Shown here: piece after piece, positions 1 through 9,360 of the stretch | Layout of the letters: the number at the start of each line of letters is the position of its first letter | Numbering within the stretch: the stretch's first letter is position 1 | Assembly (NCBI RefSeq): GCF_013415425.1 | Contig: NZ_JACBYC010000185.1 | Span: 1-44,921, forward strand | DNA from: Gemella sp. GH3 | GTDB lineage: Bacteria; Bacillota; Bacilli; Staphylococcales; Gemellaceae | Direction: 5' to 3' | Length of the DNA stretch: 44,921 nt | Position numbers and translations under genes: made by a program | The notes under the pieces: generated by a model | What the model was told of the DNA's origin: nothing | The model's database searches: none | The model's input: the letters and a program-made list of their open reading frames with translations, nothing else

Positions 1-92
1 AAATTATATGTAACAAAGATGATATAAAAAATACTTGATTTTAAATTAGGTAGATATATCAATAAAATAAAACTTACACAGGAGAATAAATT

Positions 93-134
93 ATGAAAAA
101 TAAATTTACATTACGGATTATAATTCATAACTAA
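93..134 (+). other. Very short ORF (13 codons) with a good ribosome binding site
   Basis: An ATG at 93 is preceded by AGGAG at about 80-84 and opens a 13-codon frame reading MKNKFTLRIIIHN, then TAA. The basic start followed by hydrophobic residues resembles the beginning of a signal peptide that is cut short. It could be a leader peptide for the surface-protein gene that begins at 209, a remnant of another surface-protein gene, or chance. No function can be assigned. Confidence 0.2.
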
Positions 135-208
135 TAGGTTATTAGTACTCATACTTTTTAAATTAAAATTTAATTTTAAGAATAAAATAAGTACAGTGAG
201 GTTAGATT

Positions 209-2572
209 ATGATAAAAAAACATTCTAAATTATTTTTAATATTTATAATAACAACTTTATTAATGGTATTTTGTAACTTAAAATCTGAAAATACTGCTAA
301 TGCAGCTACTTTTTCTCCTATGTTATTAGATAGTAATGGAGAAAAAGTTACAGATAACTTAACATTTAATATTACAGATAGTATGGATAATTCGGTGATT
401 ACAGCTACCAGTACAAATGATGGTTATATTGATTTTTATAAAGTTAAAGAAAATCATATATATAATGTAAGTATGATTAACAATAATAAATATATAGTTG
501 AGCCTATTTCTTTTATTATTAAAGATGGAACACCTTATATTACTAATACAAATAAACTTTTTCTTTCATTAAAGGTTTTAAAAAATGAAAATAAATTAGA
601 AACTACTAAATTTTCTAATTTATATTTAAGTGTTTTAAGTAATGGTGCCGAAATAAAAGATGATTTAGAATTTATATTTACAGATGGAGTTACGAATATT
701 AAATCTAAAAATATTGATGGCCAAATATTTGCTAAATTAAAAGAAAATACAAGCTACACATTAAAATTAGTAAACAATAATAAGTATTCTATGGAAGAAT
801 TTTCATTCACTATTAAACCTGATGCTAGCGGCCTTTCTTGGCCTTACATAGATAGTAACCAAAAATTATTATTAAATGTAGATTTAAAAGAAAAAATATC
901 TTTAGAAAATAATGAAGATAATTCAAATAAATCCATAATTAATACATTAAAAATAATTAATCAAAATGGAGATAACGTTAATGATGAGCTAACATTTATA
1001 TTTTATAATAAATCTAAAAATCAACTACTAGGAGAGTTTAAAACAGCTAATGGTAAACTTCCCAAAATTAAACTTACTACTGATGACATTTATGAAATAA
1101 CTCTTAAAGAAAATGAAAGATATTCTATGAAAAAGAAAAACATTTATGCATTTATGGATGGATTGCCAGTAGATGTAGATGATGAATATGAAAGATTAAC
1201 AGAAGAATTAGTAGTAGAAAACTGTGGATGTGAAATAGAAAATTTTAAGAAAGTAACTATTAACCAAATGAAAATAATTGATACAAATGGAAATAGTGTA
1301 AAAGATAATCTTACTTTTATATTTTTTAACATATCTAAACAACGTCCATTAGGAGAATTTATCTCTGTAGGTGGAATGCTTCCTAATATAGAGTTAATTG
1401 CAGATGATATTTATGAAGTTTATGTAAAAGAAAATCATAAATACGGTATGAAGAGAAAAAATATTTTTGCATTTATGAATCACTATCCTATTGATGAAAA
1501 TGATGAATATCAAAGATGGTTTGATACATTTGAAGTAATAAAAAAAGATGAAAATTACGTAGAACCTAAAGAAGAAAAAGTACCTGTAGAAATAACTACA
1601 TCATTTAATAATAAAATTATTAAAGAAAAAATAACTTTTGAATTAATTAGTGAAGATGAAACAATAGTTGTTGATAGTAACGATGGAGTAGTAAAAGCAA
1701 ATTTACACCCTAATGTTGATTATATGGTAGGACTTGTAAATAATGATAAATATGATATTGAAACTTTCCCACTTGTAGTAAAAAATAAAATAGTTGGAAA
1801 ATTTCCTTATGATCATAGAACTTGTGATTTAGTAAATACATTTAATCTAGTTGAAAAAGGAACTATTATAGAAAATAATCCTCGTCACACAATAGAAGAC
1901 GAAAATAAAACTTCTAGAGTTACAGGTATGAATTTTTTAGATTTGAAATTAGTTGTTGAAAAAATTAATCCTGAAAATATTGATACATTAAAAGATAAAG
2001 ATGTAGATCTTTATGATATTAGATTTATTAATGTATATAGAAATGAAGTAGTAAAAATTCCTACTGGAAATTACACAGTTACAATACCTAAAATTAGAGG
2101 AAAAGAAATAAAAGCAATATATTATGTAGGTGACAATGGAAAATTAGAAGAGCATGAGATAATTAATGGAACAAATAATAGTGTAGTTACATTTAAAACT
2201 AATCATTTTTCTATGTATGCAATAGAATATAAACAACCGAATACTAATTATAGTAATAATGGAGAAAATAAACCAAATAATTCTGAAAATAATAAAGATA
2301 GTAACTTAAATAATAATCAAATTAATAATTCTACTACATCATCAGATTATAAAGAAAATAACCTTAATAATGATTTTAATAATAATCCAATTGTTAAAAT
2401 AGATAATAATGCATTGAACAAGAAGATAGAGAAAGAATATAACATCATCAATAAAACAGATGATAACAAAAAATTAACTAATACAGGATCTACTGTTTCT
2501 TCTAACGGTTATTTATTTGCAATATTATCAATTATTTGTATAATAATTGTAAAAAGAAAAATTAAAAAATAA
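209..2572 (+). CDS. Secreted repeat-containing surface protein with C-terminal LTNTG sorting-like signal
   Basis: A 787-residue protein that I cannot place in a named family. Residues 1-33 form a signal peptide (basic MIKKHSK, hydrophobic core, likely cleavage after ANA). Five related modules of about 90-100 residues follow, roughly at 36-124, 137-228, 245-343, 350-448 and 460-555. Each has the pattern 'NG..(V/I).D.LTF.(F/I)', then 'KEN..Y...(V/L)..N.KY', suggesting tandem beta-sandwich domains. Modules 3 and 4 are the closest pair. A further domain (about 570-690) ends in 'TNHFSMYAIEY', a closing motif common in Gram-positive surface proteins. An Asn-rich linker leads to LTNTG (756-760), a hydrophobic segment and a basic tail KRKIKK. 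That is the layout of a sortase substrate, but with Thr replacing the usual Pro. Likely cell-wall or membrane displayed, perhaps adhesive (inference). GAGG at about 199-202 supports the start. Confidence 0.75.
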   Translation: MIKKHSKLFLIFIITTLLMVFCNLKSENTANAATFSPMLLDSNGEKVTDNLTFNITDSMDNSVITATSTNDGYIDFYKVKENHIYNVSMINNNKYIVEPISFIIKDGTPYITNTNKLFLSLKVLKNENKLETTKFSNLYLSVLSNGAEIKDDLEFIFTDGVTNIKSKNIDGQIFAKLKENTSYTLKLVNNNKYSMEEFSFTIKPDASGLSWPYIDSNQKLLLNVDLKEKISLENNEDNSNKSIINTLKIINQNGDNVNDELTFIFYNKSKNQLLGEFKTANGKLPKIKLTTDDIYEITLKENERYSMKKKNIYAFMDGLPVDVDDEYERLTEELVVENCGCEIENFKKVTINQMKIIDTNGNSVKDNLTFIFFNISKQRPLGEFISVGGMLPNIELIADDIYEVYVKENHKYGMKRKNIFAFMNHYPIDENDEYQRWFDTFEVIKKDENYVEPKEEKVPVEITTSFNNKIIKEKITFELISEDETIVVDSNDGVVKANLHPNVDYMVGLVNNDKYDIETFPLVVKNKIVGKFPYDHRTCDLVNTFNLVEKGTIIENNPRHTIEDENKTSRVTGMNFLDLKLVVEKINPENIDTLKDKDVDLYDIRFINVYRNEVVKIPTGNYTVTIPKIRGKEIKAIYYVGDNGKLEEHEIINGTNNSVVTFKTNHFSMYAIEYKQPNTNYSNNGENKPNNSENNKDSNLNNNQINNSTTSSDYKENNLNNDFNNNPIVKIDNNALNKKIEKEYNIINKTDDNKKLTNTGSTVSSNGYLFAILSIICIIIVKRKIKK

Positions 2573-2575
2573 AAT

Positions 2576-2605
2576 AAAAGGCATATCTTGTTTGATATGC
2601 CTTTT
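2576..2605. terminator. Bidirectional terminator between surface-protein gene and sufB
   Basis: Perfect stem AAAAGGCATATC / GATATGCCTTTT around a 6-base loop. The A-run on one side and T-run on the other let it work in both directions. It lies just after the surface-protein stop and 54 bases past the sufB stop, so it probably ends both convergent transcripts. Confidence 0.85.
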
Positions 2606-2658
2606 ATATAATTATAAAATTAACAGAACCTTTAATTGACACGTATAAACTATAATTA

Positions 2659-4056
2659 TTATCCTATTGATCCTTCCATTTCAAAGGAAATTAACCTATT
2701 TAACTCTACTGCGTATTCCATTGGTAATTCTTTAGTAAATGGTTCAATGAATCCCATAACTATCATCTCTGTAGCTTGTGTTTCATCAAGTCCTCTACTC
2801 ATCAAATAAAATAATTGTTCTTCAGAAACTTTAGAAACTTTAGCTTCATGTTCTAATGAAACATTTGAATTATTTATAATATTATAAGGTATTGTATCAG
2901 AAGTAGAATATTCATCTAAAATTAAAGTATCACACTCTATATTTGATCTAGATCCTTCTGAATTACGTCCAAAATTTATCCAACCTCTATAATTTACTTT
3001 TCCACCTTTTCTTGACATAGATTTAGAAACTACTGATGAAGATGTTCTAGGAGCTAAATGAATCATTTTACATCCAGCATCTAAAACTTGTCCTTCACTT
3101 GCAAGAGCTATCGAAAGTGTATTTCCACTTGCGCCTTCTCCTGCTAAAATACAAGCAGGATATTTCATAGTTAATTTTGATCCTAAATTTCCATCTACCC
3201 ATTCCATAGATCCATTTTCTTCAACTATTGCACGCTTAGTCACTAAATTATACACGTTAGTAGACCAATTTTGAATAGTTGTATATCTAAATCTTGAATT
3301 TTTTCCAACAAATATTTCAACTACTGCTGCATGTAATGAACTAGCTGAATAAGTTGGAGCTGTACATCCCTCTACGTAATGTAGTGAAGAATTTTCATCA
3401 ATAATAATTAGAGTTCTTTCAAATTGTCCCATTTTTTCGGTGTTAATGCGGAAATACGCTTGCAAAGGTGCTTCAACAGACACTCCTTTAGGACAATAAA
3501 TAAATGATCCTCCTGACCAAACAGCTGAATTTAATGCTGAGAATTTATTATCGTTAGATTCTACACATTTTGAAAAGTATTTTTTAAATAATTCTTCATG
3601 ATTTTTTAGTGCAGTATCAGTGTCCTCAAAAATTATACCTAACTCTTCAAATTGCTTATGCATATTATGATAGACTACTTCTGATTCATATTGAGCAGAA
3701 ACCCCTGCTAAATACTTTTGTTCAGCTTCAGGAATACCTAGTTTTTCAAATGTATTTTTTATTTCTTGTGGGACTTCATCCCAATTTCTCTCTGTTTTTT
3801 CCGATGGTTTAACATAATACGTCATATCTTCAAAGTCTATTTCAGAAAGATCGCCTCCCCATGTAGGAATCGGTAAACGATAAAATTCTTTTAATGCATT
3901 TAGTCTATAATCTAACATCCATTTAGGTTCATTTTTCTTTTTCGATATAGTTTCTACTATTTCTTTAGTCAGACCTTTTTCTGTTTTAAAAATAGATACA
4001 TCTATATCAGAAAATCCATATTGATATTCACTAAACATTTCTTCATTTTTATTCAA
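2659..4056 (-). CDS. sufB: Fe-S cluster assembly scaffold SufB
   Basis: SufB is the core scaffold subunit of the SufBCD complex, on which Fe-S clusters are built from sulfur delivered by SufS/SufU. The sequence carries typical SufB blocks: '[13 protein letters not shown]', '[18 protein letters not shown]', '[21 protein letters not shown]', '[14 protein letters not shown]', and the C-terminal '[21 protein letters not shown]'. Length of about 465 residues is normal. The best start is a TTG at 4056 that follows AAAGGAG by 8 bases. The upstream in-frame GTG at 4065 overlaps that ribosome binding site and is unlikely. The start overlaps the sufU stop, so the two are probably translationally coupled. 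It is the last gene of the sufCDSUB operon, the usual Bacillota order. Confidence 0.96.
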   Translation of the reverse strand: MNKNEEMFSEYQYGFSDIDVSIFKTEKGLTKEIVETISKKKNEPKWMLDYRLNALKEFYRLPIPTWGGDLSEIDFEDMTYYVKPSEKTERNWDEVPQEIKNTFEKLGIPEAEQKYLAGVSAQYESEVVYHNMHKQFEELGIIFEDTDTALKNHEELFKKYFSKCVESNDNKFSALNSAVWSGGSFIYCPKGVSVEAPLQAYFRINTEKMGQFERTLIIIDENSSLHYVEGCTAPTYSASSLHAAVVEIFVGKNSRFRYTTIQNWSTNVYNLVTKRAIVEENGSMEWVDGNLGSKLTMKYPACILAGEGASGNTLSIALASEGQVLDAGCKMIHLAPRTSSSVVSKSMSRKGGKVNYRGWINFGRNSEGSRSNIECDTLILDEYSTSDTIPYNIINNSNVSLEHEAKVSKVSEEQLFYLMSRGLDETQATEMIVMGFIEPFTKELPMEYAVELNRLISFEMEGSIG

Positions 4057-4489
4057 CAGTATCACTCCTTTGTTTTAATATTTTCTCTGAAATTTTCCAA
4101 CCTAAAGTAGCACACTTTACTCTAGCAGGTAATTGTGAAATATTTTCAAGAGAAATGCTATCCTCTAGTAAATTAACATCATAATCTAAGCCCATAATCA
4201 TATTTAAAAAATTGTTAATCTTATTATCGGCTTCTTCTACAGTTAAATTTTTTAATTCATCTGTCATCATTGATGCAGACGACATAGATATAGAACATCC
4301 TGTTCCTATAAATTTTATATCTTTAATAATGTTATTTTCTATATTCATACTTATAGTTATCTTATCACCACAAGATGGATTTAACATTTCAAGTTTGTAT
4401 CCTGATTCTATAACTCCATAATTATGAGGATATTTACTATGATCCAAAATAACTTGCTTATACATATCTTTTAAATTAGAAAAGCTCAT
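4049..4489 (-). CDS. sufU: Fe-S cluster assembly / sulfur transfer protein SufU
   Basis: SufU is the zinc-containing sulfurtransferase that accepts persulfide sulfur from SufS and passes it to the SufBCD scaffold in Gram-positive bacteria. The expected ligands are visible: Cys40 and Asp42 in 'NPSCGD', Cys65 in '[14 protein letters not shown]', and Cys126 in '[10 protein letters not shown]'. The insertion between the second and third Cys (about residues 80-115) distinguishes SufU from IscU. Its 146 residues match the family. It overlaps sufS by 14 bases and the sufB start region at its other end. AAGGAG lies about 10 bases before the ATG. Confidence 0.95.
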   Translation of the reverse strand: MSFSNLKDMYKQVILDHSKYPHNYGVIESGYKLEMLNPSCGDKITISMNIENNIIKDIKFIGTGCSISMSSASMMTDELKNLTVEEADNKINNFLNMIMGLDYDVNLLEDSISLENISQLPARVKCATLGWKISEKILKQRSDTVE

Positions 4490-5711
4490 TATTAAAAAAC
4501 TCCTTAGTTTCTTTTAGTGTTTGAATGAAAATATCAATCTCATCCTTTGTATTATAAAAATAAAGACTTACTCTAGCTACTGAGAAAACTTCTAAGCGAT
4601 TTAGTAAAGGTTGTGTACATTGATGACCTGCTCTTATACAAATACCTCTAGCATCTAAAAAACTTGCTAAATCATGAGGATGTACATTTTCTAAATTAAA
4701 TGCTACCAAAGACACTCTCTTAGATACGTCATGACATCCATATATAGTTAAACCTTCAATTTCTTTTAATTTACTTAATAAATATCTAGTTAATTCTTTA
4801 GTATAAATTTCTATATTCTCTAGTCCAATATTATTTATATACTCTATAGCTGCCTTTAATCCTGCTGCTTGAGCTAAAAGTGGTGTTCCAGCTTCGAACT
4901 TATTAGGTAATTCAGCCCAAGAAGAGTCCTTATCATTAACAATACTAATCATTCCTCCGCCATATTTCACAGGATTTATGCGTTCTAACAATTTCTTTTT
5001 CCCATATAATACACCTATCCCAGTAGGACCACACATTTTATGTGCACTAAAGGCTAAAAAATCACAATCTATTTTTTGAACATCAATTTTAATATGTGGA
5101 GCTGCTTGTGCTGCATCTATAACATAATATAAATCTTTATTTTTTTTTCTTATAATTTGTCCTATTTTTTCAACATCATTTAGAATACCTAAAATATTTG
5201 AAGCGTAAGTTAACGATACAATTTTAGTTTTATCTGTTATTGAATTTTCTAACTCATTAAGACTAATAAAGCCATCTTTATTTACTTCTAAAATTTTTAA
5301 TTTTAACTTTTTGCGCTTAGCTAATTGTTGCCAAGGAATGAAATTTGCATGATGTTCCAAAGAACTTAAAATAATTTCATCGTCCACTGTTAATTCTTGC
5401 TCTAGCATATTTGCAACTAAATTTAATAATTCAGTAGTCCCACTTCCGTATATAATTTCTTCATCAAATCTAGCGTTTATAAAATTTTTAACAGCTCTTT
5501 TTGAATCTATATAAATATTTTCTGCTTCATTTCCTAAAGTATATACAGAACGATGTATGTTAGCATTATAATTACTATAAAAATTTGTTATTGCATCTAT
5601 TACATAATCAGGTTTTTGAGTAGTTGCACCATTGTCAAAATAAACTAGACTATTATCATTAATTTGACGCTTTAAAATAGGAAATTGTTTACGAATGTTT
5701 TCAATGTTCAA
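4476..5711 (-). CDS. sufS: Cysteine desulfurase SufS
   Basis: PLP-dependent desulfurase that converts L-cysteine to L-alanine and an enzyme-bound persulfide, the sulfur source for Fe-S clusters. The PLP lysine is Lys225 in 'FSAHKMCGPTGIG', and the persulfide Cys365 lies in 'RAGHQCTQPLL', a short group II (SufS-type) active-site loop. Other family blocks include 'YFDNGATTQKP', 'NIHRSVYTLG' and 'LEHHANFIPWQ'. Length of 411 residues is normal. The start codon is TTG, two bases after the sufD stop. The close spacing indicates one transcript with sufD and sufU. Confidence 0.96.
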   Translation of the reverse strand: MNIENIRKQFPILKRQINDNSLVYFDNGATTQKPDYVIDAITNFYSNYNANIHRSVYTLGNEAENIYIDSKRAVKNFINARFDEEIIYGSGTTELLNLVANMLEQELTVDDEIILSSLEHHANFIPWQQLAKRKKLKLKILEVNKDGFISLNELENSITDKTKIVSLTYASNILGILNDVEKIGQIIRKKNKDLYYVIDAAQAAPHIKIDVQKIDCDFLAFSAHKMCGPTGIGVLYGKKKLLERINPVKYGGGMISIVNDKDSSWAELPNKFEAGTPLLAQAAGLKAAIEYINNIGLENIEIYTKELTRYLLSKLKEIEGLTIYGCHDVSKRVSLVAFNLENVHPHDLASFLDARGICIRAGHQCTQPLLNRLEVFSVARVSLYFYNTKDEIDIFIQTLKETKEFFNNELF

Positions 5712-5713
5712 AA

Positions 5714-7009
5714 TTATTCACTCACTTTATTTATTTTTTCATCTATAAGAGATATTGTCTCTAACTTAACTTTATCTACTTTTAACTTCTCGATTACTGG
5801 AGATAAGAATCCATGAACTAAAAGTCTACTTGCTTCTTTTCTACTAAGTCCCCTACTATTTAGATAATATATTTGTTCTTCATCAATTTTTCCTAGAGAA
5901 GCTCCGTGCCCAGCTGCAACATCATTTTCATCTATAAGTAACATTGGATTAGCATCTGCTTTAGCTTTATCTGATAATGTTAGTAATCTAGAGCTTTGAT
6001 AAGCGTTAGAGCTAGTAGCACCTTTTACAATAAATCCTACTCCATTAAAAACTATATGTGATTCATCTAATAATACTCCGTGTTGTAAAATATCTCCATT
6101 AGTATTTAATCCTTGATTGACAAGTTCACTATTGAAATATATTTTCTGTTTACCTGTTCCTAAAGTAACAAGTTTTAAATTACTTTCAGAGCCATCACCA
6201 ATTATATTAGTTGTATTATCGCAAAACACATCAGCGTTGTCCATAGTAGCAATGTTCCAATTTAATATAGCTGATCTTTGAGTTATACCATTTCTAACAA
6301 TAGTACCTCTTTGTTTACTATTAAAATTAGTAACTGAACTATAATTTATGTTAGAATTTTCTTTTGCTAAAACTTCTGTAATCATATTAAATGCTCTATT
6401 AGATACAGGAGATATATAATTTTCTATAAAATTTAATTGAGAATTTTTTCCAACATTAATAGCTACATGATTATAGAAAGACTGTTTATCATTATCTACT
6501 ATCGCAGTATATTGAACTGGAACATCAATATTAGCATTATCTAACAATTCAATATAGATACCAGAATTTAATAAAACATAGTGTTGTGATGTTAATTTAT
6601 TTTTTTCTGGTGAAGCAATTTGTCCAAATACTTCTAATAAATTTTTGTTTTCTTTCATAGCAGAAAATATATCATTGACAATAATTTGATTTTTATATTT
6701 ATCTGGTATATTAACATACTTCAAACTATTATTTTTTTGAACTATTGTAATACTGTTTTCATCAAAATTTATAACATCAGCATAATCTTCTTTATTAAAA
6801 TCAGAATTGTCTATTTCTAGTAAATCATTTGTATCAAAATCTAATAAATTCCATTCTTCTAAATTCATAGAATGTAATTTAGGATAAGATAAGCTATAAT
6901 TTTCATACATTGCTTTTCTTCGAAGTAGACTATATGATTCTACTTCAGAAAGTACATTAGACAATTTATTAAGTGTTTTTATACTAATTTTTAATTTGTT
7001 ATTGTCCAT
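5714..7009 (-). CDS. sufD: Fe-S cluster assembly protein SufD
   Basis: SufD is the SufB paralogue that pairs with SufB and SufC in the scaffold complex. The C-terminal half has the conserved beta-helix core, including 'DENDVAAGHGASLGKIDEEQIYYLNSRGLSRKEASRLLVHGFL', which distinguishes SufD from SufB. The N-terminal 120 residues are divergent, as is usual. The ATG is preceded by GAGGTG and starts one base after the sufC stop codon. Length of 431 residues is typical. Confidence 0.95.
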   Translation of the reverse strand: MDNNKLKISIKTLNKLSNVLSEVESYSLLRRKAMYENYSLSYPKLHSMNLEEWNLLDFDTNDLLEIDNSDFNKEDYADVINFDENSITIVQKNNSLKYVNIPDKYKNQIIVNDIFSAMKENKNLLEVFGQIASPEKNKLTSQHYVLLNSGIYIELLDNANIDVPVQYTAIVDNDKQSFYNHVAINVGKNSQLNFIENYISPVSNRAFNMITEVLAKENSNINYSSVTNFNSKQRGTIVRNGITQRSAILNWNIATMDNADVFCDNTTNIIGDGSESNLKLVTLGTGKQKIYFNSELVNQGLNTNGDILQHGVLLDESHIVFNGVGFIVKGATSSNAYQSSRLLTLSDKAKADANPMLLIDENDVAAGHGASLGKIDEEQIYYLNSRGLSRKEASRLLVHGFLSPVIEKLKVDKVKLETISLIDEKINKVSE

Positions 7010-7010
7010 A

Positions 7011-7751
7011 TTACACCTCTTCTTTTAGCCAATCATAACCTTCTTTTTCTAATCTAAGTGCTAATTCTGGTCCTCCAGATTTTACTATCTTTCCATCCAT
7101 TAATACATGAACATAGTCCGGTGTTATATAATCTAGTAGTCTTTGATAGTGTGTAATTATTAAGCAGCCGAATTTATCACTACGCATTTCATTTACACCT
7201 TTTGATACAACTTTTAATGCATCTATATCCAAACCAGAATCTATTTCATCTAATATCGCAAACTTAGGTTCAATCATCATCATTTGCAAAATTTCATTAC
7301 GTTTTTTTTCTCCACCTGAAAAGCCATCATTAACATAACGTTGAGACATTTTTAAATCCATATCTAAAAATTCCATAGTCTTATCAAGTTTTTTTATAAA
7401 CTGCATAATAGGAATATTGTCTTCTCTACGAGCATTAATAGCCGATTTAATAAATTCAGATGTAGGTACTCCTGGTATTTCTGATGGATATTGCATAGCT
7501 AAAAATAATCCTGCTTTAGCTCGCTCATCTACTTCCATTTCTAAGACTTCTTCATCATCTAATAAAATACTTCCACCATCTATCTCATATTTAGGGTGTC
7601 CCATTATTGCTGAAGCTAACGTAGACTTTCCTGCTCCGTTAGGTCCCATTACAGCGTGTATTTCTCCCGAATTTATAGTTAAATTTAAACCTTTTAATAT
7701 CTTTTTGTAATTAATCGATACTTCTAAATCTTTAATATTTAATACAGACAT
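7011..7751 (-). CDS. sufC: Fe-S cluster assembly ATPase SufC
   Basis: SufC is the ABC-type ATPase that drives conformational change in SufBCD. Visible motifs are Walker A 'GPNGAGKST', the signature 'FSGGEKKRNEILQM' (the SufC form with EKKR), and Walker B 'AILDEIDSGLDIDAL'. The terminal segment 'LALRLEKEGYDWL' is typical of SufC. Length of 246 residues is normal. It is the first gene of the operon, with AAGGAG ahead of the ATG and a promoter candidate 30-60 bases upstream. No regulator gene such as sufR lies next to it. Confidence 0.97.
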   Translation of the reverse strand: MSVLNIKDLEVSINYKKILKGLNLTINSGEIHAVMGPNGAGKSTLASAIMGHPKYEIDGGSILLDDEEVLEMEVDERAKAGLFLAMQYPSEIPGVPTSEFIKSAINARREDNIPIMQFIKKLDKTMEFLDMDLKMSQRYVNDGFSGGEKKRNEILQMMMIEPKFAILDEIDSGLDIDALKVVSKGVNEMRSDKFGCLIITHYQRLLDYITPDYVHVLMDGKIVKSGGPELALRLEKEGYDWLKEEV

Positions 7752-7784
7752 AATAATCTCCTTTAAAATTTGATACCATATTAC

Positions 7785-7814
7785 ATTATAACAAACTGTA
7801 TATATATTTGCTAA
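7785..7814 (-). promoter_or_regulatory. Candidate sigma-A promoter of the suf operon
   Basis: Read on the minus strand, TTAGCA is followed by 18 bases and a perfect TATAAT, about 35 bases before the sufC start. The -10 box is strong and the -35 box weak. The 310-base gap between sufC and ackA otherwise holds only the ackA terminator (7999-8027) and AT-rich DNA with no ORF I can support. Confidence 0.6.
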
Positions 7815-7998
7815 TGTTATGTTTAATTAAATATAATTAATAACTTTATCAAAATATATATTTATTGCTTATTTAAAAGTTCTCTCTTCTCTATAAATAT
7901 AAATTATTTATAATTTCTTTTATAAAAATTTTAATTATAAAATTTCAGTTTTTTTACAAACTATCAAAACTATCAATAGAAAAATAATTTATCAAAAT

Positions 7999-8027
7999 AA
8001 AAAAGATAACATTAAGTTATCTTTTTT
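7999..8027 (-). terminator. Terminator after ackA
   Basis: A 12-base stem AAAAAAGATAAC / GTTATCTTTTTT with a 5-base loop, 35 bases beyond the ackA stop. On the minus strand it ends in a run of six Ts. AT-rich but perfectly paired. Confidence 0.75.
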
Positions 8028-8061
8028 GTTTTATGTAGTCAAAATTAATATTAACTGTAAA

Positions 8062-9246
8062 TTATTTTGTTAAATCAAAAGTATCACGAGCAATCATAAG
8101 CTCTTCATTAGTAGGTATAATGAACGCTTTTACTTTTGATTCTGGAGTTGTTATTTCTGTTAGTTTTCCACGAACATTATTTTTCTCTTTATCTACTTCT
8201 AAACCTAGGAAAGTTAATCCTTCTAAAACTTCTTCACGAACCCATGTAGCATTCTCTCCAACTCCAGCAGTAAATACTATTACATCAACTCCATTCATAG
8301 CAGCAGCGTAAGATCCTACATATTCTTTGATTCTATTGATATAAACATCAATAGCTTCTGCTGCATTTTTATCAGTGAAACGAACATCTTCTACATCACG
8401 TAAATCTGAAGAGATAGAAGATAGCCCTTTAAGTCCTGATTCGTGATTAAATACATGTATTATTTCTTTTAAATTTAATCCTGTTTTTAGAGATATGTAA
8501 GGGATAGTAGCTGGATCAATATCTCCAGTTCTCGTTCCCATAACTAAACCAGATAGTGGTGTGAATCCCATAGATGTATCTATAGATTCACCATTCTTAA
8601 TAGCACATATAGAAGCCCCATTTCCTATATGACAAGATATTGTTTTTAAATCTTTTATATCTTTTCCAGTAACTTCTGCAGCCATTTGTGCTATGTATCT
8701 ATGACTAGTACCATGTGCTCCATATTTTCTGACACCATATTTCTCATAATATTCTCTAGGAACTGCGTACATATAAGTAGATTTAGGCATAGTTTGGTGG
8801 AATGCTGTATCAAAAGTTAAAACATTCTCTACATTTGGTAATGCTTTTTGGAATGCTTTTACTCCCATTATATTCGCAGGATTATGAAGCGGAGCAAGAT
8901 CTTGAATACTATCCAATTTTTCTAGTACTTCATCAGTAACTAAAACAGATTTATCGAAAAACTCTCCTCCATGAACAACTCGGTGTCCTACACCTTCAAT
9001 ATCTTCTACTTTTTCAACAATATTCATTTCAGTAAGTTTATTAAGAAGTCTTTCTATCGCAAAATTGTGATTAGGAATATCTAACTCTTCTCTTACTTTT
9101 TCTCCATTAAACTCTATAGTGAATATTCCATTATCAATCCCTATTCTCTCTACCAGTCCTTTGGCAATTACAGTTTCTTCTGGCATTTCAAAAAGTTGGA
9201 ACTTTAATGATGAGCTACCTGAGTTTATTGCTAATATTTTTGTCAT
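8062..9246 (-). CDS. ackA: Acetate kinase
   Basis: Converts acetyl phosphate and ADP to acetate and ATP, the ATP-yielding last step of overflow and fermentative metabolism; it also sets the acetyl-phosphate pool. Recognised by 'ILAINSGSSSLKFQLF' at the N terminus, 'HRVVHGGEFF', 'TFDTAFHQTMP', 'SCHIGNGASICAI', 'TPLSGLVMGTRTGDIDP' and 'VFTAGVGENA'. Length of 394 residues is usual. AAGGAG precedes the ATG. It has its own promoter, an upstream cre-like site and its own terminator, so it is probably monocistronic. Its usual partner pta is not in the window. Confidence 0.98.
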   Translation of the reverse strand: MTKILAINSGSSSLKFQLFEMPEETVIAKGLVERIGIDNGIFTIEFNGEKVREELDIPNHNFAIERLLNKLTEMNIVEKVEDIEGVGHRVVHGGEFFDKSVLVTDEVLEKLDSIQDLAPLHNPANIMGVKAFQKALPNVENVLTFDTAFHQTMPKSTYMYAVPREYYEKYGVRKYGAHGTSHRYIAQMAAEVTGKDIKDLKTISCHIGNGASICAIKNGESIDTSMGFTPLSGLVMGTRTGDIDPATIPYISLKTGLNLKEIIHVFNHESGLKGLSSISSDLRDVEDVRFTDKNAAEAIDVYINRIKEYVGSYAAAMNGVDVIVFTAGVGENATWVREEVLEGLTFLGLEVDKEKNNVRGKLTEITTPESKVKAFIIPTNEELMIARDTFDLTK

Positions 9247-9282
9247 AAAATTAATATCTCCTTAATTTAATATTATATTCTT

Positions 9283-9311
9283 ATTATCTCATTATTTATA
9301 AATAATTACAA
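9283..9311 (-). promoter_or_regulatory. Candidate promoter of ackA
   Basis: Minus strand TTGTAA, 17-base spacer, GATAAT, ending about 37 bases before the ackA ATG. Both boxes are one or two bases from the sigma-A consensus and spacing is ideal. Confidence 0.6.
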
Positions 9312-9328
9312 TACCTTCATCAAAAAAA

Positions 9329-9342
9329 TGATAGCTTTTGCA
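9329..9342 (-). promoter_or_regulatory. Candidate cre site (CcpA operator) upstream of ackA
   Basis: The minus strand reads TGCAAAAGCTATCA, matching the cre consensus TGNAARCGNWWWCA at all but one defined position (A in place of the first central C). It lies upstream of the -35 box, centred about 60 bases before the predicted transcription start. From memory, the Bacillus subtilis ackA cre, through which CcpA activates the gene, sits in a similar place. This predicts activation rather than repression here. Confidence 0.55.
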
Positions 9343-9360
9343 ATGTTATTATAAACCTTT

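Noticed and set aside
2240-2460. Asn-codon-rich tract as a possible microsatellite or phase-variable repeat
   Set aside because: The codons vary and no exact tandem unit is repeated enough times. It reads as an ordinary low-complexity linker.
7417-7710. Plus-strand ORF of 97 codons
   Set aside because: It lies wholly inside sufC on the other strand, has no ribosome binding site and its translation looks like the reverse of the Walker A region.
8120-8311. Plus-strand ORF inside ackA
   Set aside because: Antisense shadow of a clearly identified gene.
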